In this document: positions 25,065 through 33,480 of the stretch, piece by piece
Layout: every line of letters starts with the position of its first letter
Numbering within the stretch: the first letter of the stretch is position 1
NCBI GenBank assembly: GCA_964568985.1
Contig: CAZMSP010000001.1
Location: forward strand, 21,411 to 85,410
Length of the DNA stretch: 64,000 bases
Reading direction: 5' to 3'
Source: CAZBWE01 sp964568985
GTDB taxonomy: Bacteria > Planctomycetota > Phycisphaerae > Sedimentisphaerales > Anaerobacaceae
The notes under the pieces: model-generated
Seen by the model: the letters and a program-made list of their open reading frames with translations, nothing else
Databases searched by the model: none
Told to the model about the DNA's origin: nothing
Position numbers and translations under genes: made by a program

Positions 25065-25219
25065 AGTACGGTAGGCACTCCACTATTTAGCAAAAGGTTC
25101 GTTTTTATGAAATCTTATTAAACATAAGTTTAATTAGCGAATTTTTATTAAAGATTTTGGGCAAAAAGTTTAATAAAGGCGTCGGATTTAGCCCGTTATC
25201 CTGATATCCGGTTCTCCTG

Positions 25220-25690
25220 CTACCTGATTTCCTGATCATCTGTCTTCTGCTCCTGTGCTAAGACTTCCAGAATTTTGCTTGCGGTTTCCGGCGATAGGCC
25301 GCCTGCGGCGGATTCGTCCATCGTCCCTCGTCTATCGTCACTCGTCTCCCCTCGCACAACCGGCTGCATAGAAATAATATCAAGGCAGGCCTTGCGGGCG
25401 GTCTCTTGATTTTCCGATTCAGTAAGCTGAACGAGCTTCGCCGCAGCTAAGGTGGCGTACCTCGCAACCAAAGCGGCGCTCTGTCGATAAGCAGCGGCGA
25501 TGCGTCGGTCAAACTGCTCAGCGAAACAATCATCGGTAAGCCATTTGTAATATTGGTTTCGACTCACATTATATTTTTCCAGCACGGCCTGCTCATCCAG
25601 CTCGCCGCTAAATATCTCATCGAGCATTGCTTGCTGCTTCTTTGTAAGGCTTGTCCGCCGTCTTTTTGGCGGATTCTTTGTTTTAGCCAT
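25220..25690 (-). CDS. Small terminase-like DNA-binding protein
   Basis: A 156-residue basic protein with a helix-turn-helix (DEQAVLEKYNVSRNQYYKWL) and a central helix pair, the layout of phage small terminase subunits that bind the packaging site. It lies upstream of terL in the same direction. The ATG at 25690 has AAGGAG upstream (a TTG codon just before could also serve). Residues about 113-130 (SDDRRGTMDESAAGGL) are made of a 7-bp array plus a CCGCC-type palindrome read in frame, giving an inserted linker. Confidence 0.65.
   Translation of the reverse strand: MAKTKNPPKRRRTSLTKKQQAMLDEIFSGELDEQAVLEKYNVSRNQYYKWLTDDCFAEQFDRRIAAAYRQSAALVARYATLAAAKLVQLTESENQETARKACLDIISMQPVVRGETSDDRRGTMDESAAGGLSPETASKILEVLAQEQKTDDQEIR
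25312..25358. repeat. 7-bp array (CGTCCCT family) inside the small terminase gene
   Basis: Units CGTCCAT, CGTCCCT, CGTCTAT, CGTCACT, CGTCTCC read in a 7-base register, next to a CCGCCTGCGGCGG palindrome. They fall in the variable C-terminal third of the gene. Confidence 0.85.
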
Positions 25691-25709
25691 CAATGATTAC
25701 TCCTTCTCG

Positions 25710-26450
25710 TCAAGGCGTAGGCCTTGACGTAACCTGAAATCCCAAAAGGGCCTTGATTTGTGCCTGTTTGTGGTCGAGGTAATATTGGCAGATAGCCGAC
25801 AGTGCTGATGCTCTTTTGGTTGCTTTTGTCCGCCTGTCGTTTGGTGGGTTGGTATATGAATAGTCAAGAACCCCAGTCCTGTCCCTGATAGGGGCGGGAT
25901 TGTCCTGCAGAGCAAAATTAAGCGCGGCTTCAATGACCTGTTGCTGCTCGTCACTTACGAAAAAGACCAGCGGATTTGAAAAACTTAATGCTCGATACTC
26001 GATGCTCGATACTTGTTGGGAGTCGAGCTTGATTAGTTTTTCGAGCTGGGCTTTTGTCTGCGGCAGCAGCTTTGCAAGTTCACTTGTTTGCATTCGCTCG
26101 TTGAGCCGTTTTAGAAGTGCGAGTTTTTTCTCAAGCACATCTTGTCCACAGAGCCGGTTAAGCGTTGCAAGCAGTATGTCTGCCTGCTCATCGTCAATGT
26201 CCCAGACGATTGCATCTGCCTCTTTTCTGCCAAGCTTTTTTAAGGCCAGCCAGCGATGATGGCCGTTGATAATCTGAAAACAATCTGGATGCTCGATACC
26301 GGATACTGGACGGACAATCAAGGGCTCATATCGGCCGGTCCGCTCGATGTTGCGAACGAGCTTTGCAAAATTTGCCTTGCTCATTCGGTTAGGATTAGCA
26401 GGATGTGGGGCGAGTTTGTCTAAGGGTATTGACTGAATCTGATTTGTCAT
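25710..26450 (-). CDS. ParB-like N-terminal domain protein
   Basis: A 246-residue protein. Residues 1-95 match a ParB/Srx nuclease-like domain (IPLDKLAPHPANPNRM, ERTGRYEPLIVRP, then the GHHRWLALKKLG box, about residues 62-75). ParB-like genes upstream of terminase are common in phages and mobile elements, where they may bind CTP or act as nucleases. The middle is helical. Residues about 145-155 (SSIEYRALS) and the segment GIEHPDC near residue 50 are 7-bp repeat read in frame. Confidence 0.75.
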   Translation of the reverse strand: MTNQIQSIPLDKLAPHPANPNRMSKANFAKLVRNIERTGRYEPLIVRPVSGIEHPDCFQIINGHHRWLALKKLGRKEADAIVWDIDDEQADILLATLNRLCGQDVLEKKLALLKRLNERMQTSELAKLLPQTKAQLEKLIKLDSQQVSSIEYRALSFSNPLVFFVSDEQQQVIEAALNFALQDNPAPIRDRTGVLDYSYTNPPNDRRTKATKRASALSAICQYYLDHKQAQIKALLGFQVTSRPTP

Positions 26451-26461
26451 ATTTCTTAATT

Positions 26462-27214
26462 CTAAATTCTCAATTCTAAATTCTTACTGAGCCATATGTA
26501 ATAGACCGGCCTGTCGGTCAGTTTGCTCAGTATGTATCTTGTCCTTTCTGGGCCCGGCGGCATCATTCTACGTTTGCCGTAGCTTTGCAGAAAGCGTCTT
26601 ATTTCAAGCTCGATAAATTCAGATTGTTCTTTTGGGAGCTTGTCAAGTTTTCGCTGTACATACTCGGCATCGATGAGTTGATGTCCTTCTATGCCGGCGA
26701 GGTTGAACGCCTCGATGAGTCGTGAGCATCTTGCGGGAGTTTTTGCATTGTATGGCTTCATTCCGGCTTTTTCAAAGAACGGATTTATCAGTCCCATCAC
26801 CGCCATCGCCTCGATGATGGGGACATTGAGCAGGGGCATTGTCTCGCTGACTAATCGAGTGGCCAGGCCGAGCGAGCGGAATCTCGGCTCAACGATAACC
26901 CTGCTTATTCTGCGGATATTTTTATTGATAAGCGCCAGCTGAGTGCTTCTATCCAGGCCGACGAATAAATCGCCGGTAGCAATATTGCGAAGCTCAAGCG
27001 CAGGAGTCGGCATTGTATAAGCGATAACACCGATAGTTTTTATGCCTGCTCGCTGAGCCAGCACAGAATCGCCCCTAAGCGCAAAGATGACGGCAAACGG
27101 CCCCAGCCGAGAGTCACGGTAGTGGTAATGTGACAGCGATTCGTAATCCTCGATGTTGCCCGGGACAACCTGCAGTCTTTTACATATTGAGCAGCTTTTT
27201 CGTCGTACGTCCAT
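26462..27214 (-). CDS. Predicted acetyltransferase-like protein, partner of the ABC ATPase
   Basis: A 250-residue protein with an acetyltransferase-like (GNAT) core: RRISRVIVEPRFRSLGLATRLV (the R/Q-x-x-G-x-G/A acetyl-CoA loop region), then PIIEAMAVMGLINPFFEKAGMKPY. An early CSIC pair could bind metal. In COG2401 (MK0520 type) an ABC ATPase is fused to a predicted acetyltransferase; here the ATPase lies just upstream in the same frame, separated by one TAG. The last residues (KNLELRI) are read from a 7-bp array (AATTCTA/AATTCTC units). Confidence 0.65.
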   Translation of the reverse strand: MDVRRKSCSICKRLQVVPGNIEDYESLSHYHYRDSRLGPFAVIFALRGDSVLAQRAGIKTIGVIAYTMPTPALELRNIATGDLFVGLDRSTQLALINKNIRRISRVIVEPRFRSLGLATRLVSETMPLLNVPIIEAMAVMGLINPFFEKAGMKPYNAKTPARCSRLIEAFNLAGIEGHQLIDAEYVQRKLDKLPKEQSEFIELEIRRFLQSYGKRRMMPPGPERTRYILSKLTDRPVYYIWLSKNLELRI

Positions 27215-27262
27215 CGTCTATCGTCCATCGTCCATCGTCTGTCTTCTGACCTCTGACTTCTT
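27211..27262. repeat. 7-bp array at the ABC/acetyltransferase junction
   Basis: Units CCATCGT, CTATCGT, CCATCGT, CCATCGT then CTGTCTT, CTGACCT, CTGACTT. It holds the TAG stop of the ABC gene (27218-27220) and the ATG of the acetyltransferase gene (27212-27214), both in one frame. Confidence 0.85.
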
Positions 27263-27892
27263 ATAGATAACCTGCGTCTCGCCTGACAGCTCTTGTACGA
27301 CCAGAACATCAGGTATCAGGTCGAGAAGTATGTCATCGTGGCTTGCCGCCAAGACAAATGTCACGCCTTTTCGTTTTGCAAATTTGTGTATATTGTGCGA
27401 AATCACAGCAGCGGTAATGCGGTCGAGGTTTGAGCAAAACTCATCTGCGAAAATAAATTTTTTACCCTCTGCAAGTGCCATCGCTATGCGGAACCGGTAT
27501 TGTTGGCCTTCGCTGAGATTGGCCGGCTGATTGAGAATGCGGAAGACGTCGTTGAGACCTGCTGTGCTGAGTGTTCTAAGGCAGGAGAGAAAGTCACCAT
27601 CAATACAATCGATGAGGGTTTTGTCTCTCGGAAGTTTTATTCGAGCGAGGTTCACTCTGTCTGATGCAGGGATTGATTTTTCCAGCTCACCCAACAGTAC
27701 GCTTTTACCTGCACCCGATGGGCCGGTGATATAAACGATGTCACCATCGTTGATTTGAAGTCGGCAGTTAAAATTGATATGATTATTCTTGAGCCGGTCC
27801 ACTGTCAGGCCGAACATCCTGCAAACCTGAGCGACCTTGTCGCTAATCCGTCCATTCCATTGAAAGCTTTTTGATATACTGTATGTCGGCAT
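27218..27892 (-). CDS. ABC-type ATPase, phage-encoded, no membrane partner
   Basis: An ATPase of about 224 residues with Walker A (GPSGAGKS), signature (LSEGQQYRFRIAMAL), Walker B (KFIFADEF) and the switch His (AASHDD). There is no membrane domain in or beside it, so it is not a normal transporter; it resembles the ATPase half of COG2401, linked to an acetyltransferase. The start at 27892 has AGGAG close by; the longer frame to 27916 has no ribosome site. The last 13 residues before the stop (KSEVRRQTMDDGR) are repeat-derived. Confidence 0.75.
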   Translation of the reverse strand: MPTYSISKSFQWNGRISDKVAQVCRMFGLTVDRLKNNHINFNCRLQINDGDIVYITGPSGAGKSVLLGELEKSIPASDRVNLARIKLPRDKTLIDCIDGDFLSCLRTLSTAGLNDVFRILNQPANLSEGQQYRFRIAMALAEGKKFIFADEFCSNLDRITAAVISHNIHKFAKRKGVTFVLAASHDDILLDLIPDVLVVQELSGETQVIYKKSEVRRQTMDDGR

Positions 27893-27942
27893 AGCTCCTA
27901 CTTCATTATTTTTCAATCACGAAATATACAGATTTCACCGAT

Positions 27943-28482
27943 TTATTTTTTATTTTCTGCGGTTTCTTTTTTCTGGTCTTCTTTGTGGCTTTGTGTCTTC
28001 ATGGCTAATATATGTTGTTGGATTTTTTTTATGATTTGTCGAGTTCGATGGTACGTCCATTGTCGTTTTGCTGCGATTTTTCTTATTGACAGGCCCAGCA
28101 GAAAGTACTCTTTTGCGATAATCATTTCGTTGGCGGTTAATTTGTCGCGGTTTCGTAGACAGGCGATATATTTCCCATCTATCAGCCGTTCGATAATCCC
28201 GTTTATTCTTCGAGAGATGCTTGTCTCATCCATTCCAGCCAGCCGACCCATCTGACGAAAGCTATTGCTGTTGTCCAGATACATTGTCATCAGCAGTTTA
28301 TCTTTTCCTTTGAGCAGATTCACCCTGTTGTGCAAAAGTTCGATTCTGTCGCGATAATCGGCCTTTGTTTTAAGCGTCTTTTGCGAGAGGTTATCGTGAA
28401 TTTTTTCCGTCCCATTCTCTGTAGCACTGCGACTCGTGCTTCGCAGCGCTTCGCAGAGTAGCAAGGGTGAATTACGAACCAT
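27943..28482 (-). CDS. Sigma-factor-like HTH regulator
   Basis: A 179-residue basic protein with two helix-turn-helix segments (FRQMGRLAGMDETSISRRI and IRKIAAKRQWTYHRTRQII), the style of sigma region 4 or phage late regulators. It is the first gene of the leftward gene run, where an early/late switch gene is expected. GAGG lies 4 bases before the ATG. The first 25 residues include repeat-like sequence (LLLCEALRSTSRSA) and the C-terminus is Lys/Glu-rich. Role inferred from motifs and place. Confidence 0.6.
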   Translation of the reverse strand: MVRNSPLLLCEALRSTSRSATENGTEKIHDNLSQKTLKTKADYRDRIELLHNRVNLLKGKDKLLMTMYLDNSNSFRQMGRLAGMDETSISRRINGIIERLIDGKYIACLRNRDKLTANEMIIAKEYFLLGLSIRKIAAKRQWTYHRTRQIIKKIQQHILAMKTQSHKEDQKKETAENKK

Positions 28483-28800
28483 CACACCTCAAATCCCCTC
28501 CCTTCTTGGCTGATTACCAACCCACAGTTTTCTTGCTCCTGCTTTTGCAGGGTTAAACCTGCCATGCTTATGGCGGGTAAACTTATCTCTGCAGAAGTGG
28601 GGAAGAAGGGGTGGTAGGTTTGTCTCGTCCAGTTCCGCCACTCGTCTCGGCGGAGGCTCGCCGCATCGGAGCGGGATAGGCTTCGTTGTAGGCGAGAGGT
28701 CTTCAAATGAGCTGGCGAAAGCTGTTTTGAAAAAAGCTGCATTTTTGACCTTCAATGCTATTGTTTGTTAAGTAATTACTAAACACCGATGAAATATTAA
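28483..28800. other. Repeat-bearing gap, doubtful ORF
   Basis: The 1.1 kb between the regulator and aspS holds no firm gene. In 28490-28755 a minus-strand frame stays open (ending KLWVGNQPRREGI) but is rich in Pro/Arg and looks like translated repeat, so it is not called a gene. Confidence 0.4.
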
Positions 28801-28836
28801 CATATTTTAGAACTTTGTCAAGTATTTTGTAAGATT

Positions 28837-28866
28837 TTTTACAAATTTTTTTTAAAATTTGTAAAA
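28837..28866. promoter_or_regulatory. Perfect AT-rich palindrome
   Basis: Arms TTTTACAAATTTT and AAAATTTGTAAAA (13 bp each) with a TTTT spacer. It lies in AT-rich DNA about 350 bases upstream of the first gene of the element, so it could be an operator or a cruciform/terminator-like site. Confidence 0.5.
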
Positions 28867-29104
28867 TAGTGAATCTTTCGTTGATTTTTAGAGTTCTGTG
28901 TGATTTTTCAGCAGATATTTGGGTGTTTTAATGTTGGAGTTAAATAGAGAGTGGATAAGATGGTGCAAAAGCATCTTATAGTTGACAGGAGCAAAAACAG
29001 AGGGCAGATACGGCACTTCAATCTCAAGCTTTTTAATAGCTTAGCACAGTGGTGGCAAAAACTACAAACCCCAGAAAACTCTGCGGCTGGGTATATAAAA
29101 GGAG

Positions 29105-29157
29105 AACAGGGCTGGGTGCGGAGGGAGAGGAAAAAGCGAGATATCCCCAGCCCTGTT
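29105..29157. terminator. Hairpin with purine-rich loop, relative of 1347-1398
   Basis: A perfect 12-bp stem (29105-29116 with 29146-29157, arms AACAGGGCTGGG) and a purine-rich loop of 29 bases (GGAGGGAGAGG). The hairpin at 1347-1398, read on the minus strand, has the same GGGCTGG stem core and a GGAGGAGA loop. It may be a small RNA or an end-of-element structure. Confidence 0.45.
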
Positions 29158-29620
29158 GAATGCTTAAAAAATGGGTTTTATCAAATAACTCTTTTCAAAT
29201 ATACTAATTTTCAAAAGAATTTGTTCGTACCGGCGGAGATAATATTCATTGTAAATGACTAACTTAAAACGTTTCCATTGAATACTCTCGCCATTATATA
29301 AAATAATTTTTACCTTATATCTTGTCAAGTATTATATCAAAAATATTTCACACAAAGTTCTTGTTGTCTGCAGAAAATCCGACAAGCCTAATTCCGGCCT
29401 ATACTTACATTTCTGTAGCGATGTCTTACAAAAATTACAAAAAGCCGCTGACTCAGTCTTATCGGCAGAATCAGCAACTTTGCCGAAGGCTGGATATCAA
29501 AAACCCATTATTGACGAAATAACTGCAGTGCACTATCATAAAGACGCGTATAATATATGCTTATAAAGAACCTTAATTAGTAGATTCAAACACAGGGTAC
29601 GGATTAAGAGAGATTTTACG

Positions 29621-31435
29621 ATGCTAAAAAGAACACATAATTGTGGACAGCTTCGGCTGGACGATGCCGGCAAAAAAGTAACACTGGCTGGCTGGGCTCA
29701 ATCCTATCGCGACCACGGCAATCTGGTTTTCATTGATTTACGCGATAGATATGGCCTGACCCAACTTGTCTTTAATCCTGAGAGACATCCCGGTGCACAC
29801 AAACCAGCGAGAGCAGTTCGTTGCGAGTGGGTAATAGCCGCTAAAGGCATTGTTCAGCTGAGAAGCGAAGGTATGGCAAATCCTAAGCTGCCAACAGGCC
29901 AAATCGAGGTGGCTGTCGAGCAACTGGAAATTCTAAATATCTCCAAAACACCGCCCTTTGAAATCGATAGCGCCGAAAAAACGTCCGAGGAGCTTCGGCT
30001 GAAAAATCGCTACATTGACCTTCGTCGAACAGAAATGCAGCACAAACTGCACCTACGACATCGCGTAACCAAAATTACGCGGGGCTATTTCGATGCGCTG
30101 GGCTTCTGGGAGATTGAAACGCCGATGCTGGCAAAAAGCACACCAGAAGGCGCAAGGGATTTCCTCGTACCAAGCCGGTTGTTTCAGAACTGTTTCTATG
30201 CACTGCCTCAATCGCCGCAATTGTTTAAGCAAATCCTGATGGTAAGCGGCATCGATAAATACTTCCAGATAGTTCGCTGCTTCCGCGATGAAGACCCACG
30301 GGCCGACAGGCAGGCAGAATTTACGCAGATTGACGTCGAGATGAGCTTTGTCGACAGTGACGATGTCATCGGCGTACACGAAAATCTTGTAGCAAAAATT
30401 TGGAAACAGATTCTTGACGTGGATGTAAAGGTACCTATGCGGAGAGTATCTTACAAAGACGCAATGGCCGATTACGGCACCGATAGGCCAGACTTACGCT
30501 TCGATATGAAGCTAAAAGATATATCCGATATTGTAAAACAAAGTACATTCAAAGTATTTACAACGGTGGTTGAACAGGGCGGAGTCGTAAAGGGCCTTTG
30601 TGCACCCGGTGAAAAATACTCCAGAAGTGATATCGAAAAAACATTAACCAATTTTGTAGCCGATTACGGCGCTAAAGGCCTGGCTTGGACAAAGGTCAAA
30701 AGTGAAAACAACGGACTTTCACTTGCCGGCGGTTCCGCCAAGTTCTTTAGTCCCGAACAGCAACAGAAGATTATCGAACGCTTTGGCGCAAAAGACGGCG
30801 ATATGCTTTTGTTCGTTGCAGATGAGTATGCAGCCGCCAACAAAGCCCTGGCGCCTCTGCGATGCAGGCTGGCGAGAGACCTGAAACTCTACGATGAGAA
30901 TAAATTTGAATTTCTTTGGGTGGTGGACTTTCCACTGTTTGAATGGAATGAGGATGAAAAACGATATGATTCTCTACATCATCCGTTTACCTCGCCGGTG
31001 CCCGAGGATATTGAAAAGCTCGATACAGATCCTGCCAATATCTGCTCCCAGGCATACGATATTATCGTCAATGGCTGCGAGATTGGCGGCGGCAGTATTC
31101 GTATCCACGACCCAGAGGTTCAGCAGAAGGTCTTTGGTCTGCTCAAAATCTCAAAACAGCAGGCTCGGCAGCGGTTTGGGTTCTTTTTGAAGGCTCTGGA
31201 ATATGGCGCTCCACCGCACGGCGGCATTGCTCTCGGCCTGGACCGATTGATTATGCTGCTAACCGGCACGGAAAATATAAGAGACGTAATTGCATTTCCA
31301 AAGACCCAGCGAGGTCAATGCCTTTTAACTGATGCGCCAAGTGAAGTGGACCAAAAACAGCTTGACGAGCTTAGCCTGCGAACGCAAAGGCACTCACACA
31401 AACCAGAGCAAAAAACTGACGAGCAAAAGCAATAA
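29621..31435 (+). CDS. aspS: Aspartyl-tRNA synthetase
   Basis: A full-length 604-residue bacterial-type class II synthetase charging tRNA-Asp (or Asp and Asn if non-discriminating). Order: OB anticodon-binding domain (residues 1-110), catalytic core with PQSPQLFKQ, motif 2 FRDEDPRADRQAEFTQID, the bacterial GAD insertion domain in the middle, and motif 3 GIALGLDRLIML. The Lys/Gln-rich tail after residue 590 (HSHKPEQKTDEQKQ) is variable. A TATAAT lies about 65 bases upstream. It starts the housekeeping part to the right of the element. Confidence 0.95.
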   Translation: MLKRTHNCGQLRLDDAGKKVTLAGWAQSYRDHGNLVFIDLRDRYGLTQLVFNPERHPGAHKPARAVRCEWVIAAKGIVQLRSEGMANPKLPTGQIEVAVEQLEILNISKTPPFEIDSAEKTSEELRLKNRYIDLRRTEMQHKLHLRHRVTKITRGYFDALGFWEIETPMLAKSTPEGARDFLVPSRLFQNCFYALPQSPQLFKQILMVSGIDKYFQIVRCFRDEDPRADRQAEFTQIDVEMSFVDSDDVIGVHENLVAKIWKQILDVDVKVPMRRVSYKDAMADYGTDRPDLRFDMKLKDISDIVKQSTFKVFTTVVEQGGVVKGLCAPGEKYSRSDIEKTLTNFVADYGAKGLAWTKVKSENNGLSLAGGSAKFFSPEQQQKIIERFGAKDGDMLLFVADEYAAANKALAPLRCRLARDLKLYDENKFEFLWVVDFPLFEWNEDEKRYDSLHHPFTSPVPEDIEKLDTDPANICSQAYDIIVNGCEIGGGSIRIHDPEVQQKVFGLLKISKQQARQRFGFFLKALEYGAPPHGGIALGLDRLIMLLTGTENIRDVIAFPKTQRGQCLLTDAPSEVDQKQLDELSLRTQRHSHKPEQKTDEQKQ

Positions 31436-31449
31436 ATTGCGAAGGTTGT

Positions 31450-31530
31450 CATTGCGAGCGAAGCAAAGCAATCTATATTTAGCCCCACGTTTGGGACACC
31501 GCCTTGCGGGAACCCTTGAGCGGGGTTTTG
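31450..31530. repeat. Two dispersed palindromic repeats behind aspS
   Basis: First the CATTGCGAGCGAAGC...GCAATCT type (31450-31475), then a CCCCACGTTTGGGAC...GGGAACCCTTGAGCGGGG stem-type repeat (31480-31530). The second type recurs at 34441-34530. Confidence 0.7.
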
Positions 31531-31552
31531 ACCGTTTTTAAGCGTTGATACG

Positions 31553-33184
31553 ATGCGTCTTAATTTGAAACGTATTTGGCTGCGGATTTTGAAGTTACTG
31601 CGGTTATCGCCTCTTTCGCTGGCGAGAAAGTGTCAGCTGGCATTTGGGGCAGCGGTGGTCTTTGTCTTGGCTCTTGTTCTTCTTTTACTTTACATCTGGA
31701 TGAATCAGCTTACAAAAAAGGCCACTCTGGACGCAGGGCGGGCTTCATCACAGATACTATTACGTCGACATTTCCAGAGACAGCAAGTCGGCGAAACAAC
31801 ACTGCCGGTACTTGGTAATACCGGTGCCGTACTCGATGTAAACGATTTTGATTTGCTATGGATTTGCTTCACTAGCCAACAGGATAATAAGCAGCTTCAG
31901 ACCCTGGCTGATGTGCAAAAGAAAATGGTCGACCTCTTAAAAGCTGACCAGAGCAGAGACGATAATGTTACTTTCGCCAGATATGATGGCCTGCTGTACA
32001 GTAATTACGTAAGAATTTTCAGAGCCACCGATAGCTGTATAAGCTGTCATAATCCGCAGGGTTCTGCCAGCCCTTTTAGCAAAAATGAGCCGATTGGCGC
32101 CGCGATTGTTCAGCGACCAGCCGATGAAATCAGCAAAACAACACTTATGAATCTTATCTGGATAATTGTCGCAGGTCTGATTGGCGGCACAGGGGCCATT
32201 GTCGCCTTTTATATGATAACCCAGCGGGTAATCCTTAGGCCAATCCGGCAGCTACGGGCGCTGGCCAACAACGTCGCAGAAGGAAATCTCGATACAAGAA
32301 GCGCAATAAAAACTGGTGACGAATACGAGAAACTTGCCAACGCCTTTAACCATATGCTCGATGGCCTGCAGGTTGTCCAGGAGAAACTACGGCAGACAAA
32401 CAAACAGCTTGATGACAAAATAGTCGAGCTTTCCGAGCGAAATATAGAACTTTTCAAGGCCAATAAATTAAAGAGTGAATTTTTAGCAAATATCTCTCAC
32501 GAGTTCAAAACGCCCTTAAATGCAATACTTGGCTTTGCACAAGTTCTGCGAGACAAAACCGGTTTTTTACAAAAGGATAAAAACAAGAGGTACGCTGAAA
32601 ATGTCATCTCCAGTGGCAATCGCCTGTTAAATATGATTAACGACCTGCTGGACTTGGCGAAGACCGAAGCCGGGAAAATCCAGCTAAATATTGAACAAAC
32701 ATTTATACGAGAGCTTATTAAAGATATCATCGCACAATTCTCTTTGCAGACCAAGAAAAAGAAAATCAAAGTCAAACTTGTTGTCGATGATGATATTCCA
32801 ACACTCTTAACAGATGCCGGCAAGGTCCAGCAGATACTTTACAACTTTTTCAGCAACGCTGTTAAATTCACGCCAGAGCGGGGTAGAATTGAAGTTCGAG
32901 CCCGCCTGCGGCGGGAAGAAAACATGGTTCGCATTGCGGTTACCGATACCGGCTGTGGTATCGCCGAGTCCGACAAGGAAAAAATCTTTGAAAAGTTTCG
33001 GCAGGTTGACGGCTCTTTAACTCGCCAAACGGACGGCAGTGGCTTGGGCCTTACCATCAGCAGGGAATTGGCAACTATGTTGGCTGGAAGTATCAGCCTG
33101 GAAAGCGAGCCGGGCAAGGGCTCAACCTTCTGGCTCGATATCCCCATTACACTTACCAAAGAACAAGAAACGCAGACCACCTAA
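31553..33184 (+). CDS. Membrane sensor histidine kinase with haem-type CXXCH sensor
   Basis: A 543-residue kinase. Two membrane spans (about 29-50 and 200-221) enclose a periplasmic sensor with a CISCH motif (Cys162, Cys165, His166) that would bind c-type haem, as in the Tll0287-like/DUF3365 sensor family. Then HAMP (about 222-275), a coiled linker, HisKA with SHEFKTPLN (phosphorylated His316) and a HATPase (DTGCGIAESD, SGLGLTIS). It probably senses redox state or a gas. No response regulator lies beside it. A CCGCCTGCGGCGG palindrome is read in frame near residue 450. Confidence 0.85.
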   Translation: MRLNLKRIWLRILKLLRLSPLSLARKCQLAFGAAVVFVLALVLLLLYIWMNQLTKKATLDAGRASSQILLRRHFQRQQVGETTLPVLGNTGAVLDVNDFDLLWICFTSQQDNKQLQTLADVQKKMVDLLKADQSRDDNVTFARYDGLLYSNYVRIFRATDSCISCHNPQGSASPFSKNEPIGAAIVQRPADEISKTTLMNLIWIIVAGLIGGTGAIVAFYMITQRVILRPIRQLRALANNVAEGNLDTRSAIKTGDEYEKLANAFNHMLDGLQVVQEKLRQTNKQLDDKIVELSERNIELFKANKLKSEFLANISHEFKTPLNAILGFAQVLRDKTGFLQKDKNKRYAENVISSGNRLLNMINDLLDLAKTEAGKIQLNIEQTFIRELIKDIIAQFSLQTKKKKIKVKLVVDDDIPTLLTDAGKVQQILYNFFSNAVKFTPERGRIEVRARLRREENMVRIAVTDTGCGIAESDKEKIFEKFRQVDGSLTRQTDGSGLGLTISRELATMLAGSISLESEPGKGSTFWLDIPITLTKEQETQTT

Positions 33185-33224
33185 CACCATAGAAATCAAA
33201 GAATTATAGTTAGCTATCTACCAT

Positions 33225-33310
33225 TGTCATTATGAGGGAGCAAAGCGACCGAAGCAATCTCAATTTTTGAGCTTTTAAGATTGCCCGGCCTACATACGGC
33301 GGATATCGTG
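33225..33310. repeat. Dispersed palindromic repeat
   Basis: A GTCATTATGAGGGAGC...GAAGCAATCTC half and an inverted half (GATTGCCCGGCC, GATGACA), relative of the repeats at 15960 and 31450. No gene is seen in the 300-base gap before coaD. Confidence 0.6.
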
Positions 33311-33480
33311 ATGACACATAGACGCAATTTATACTATCTGAACGGTTAAAAGGATAAATCTTTGATTGTTTCTACCAAACCAGTATAATAATTCCGTACT
33401 AATTAGGCTTAGAAACAGTCGCAATCCGAGGGTAAGTGAGCATTTTTTGCTGAAGGAACAATTAGTACGGGAGTGTGCTG

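Noticed and set aside
28490..28755. Minus-strand ORF ending KLWVGNQPRREGI
   Set aside because: Pro/Arg-rich, repeat-laden, no clear ribosome site; read as translated repeat.
28951..29262. Plus-strand ORF of 103 codons before aspS
   Set aside because: It starts with GTG without a clear ribosome site and runs through the perfect hairpin at 29105-29157; no domain pattern.
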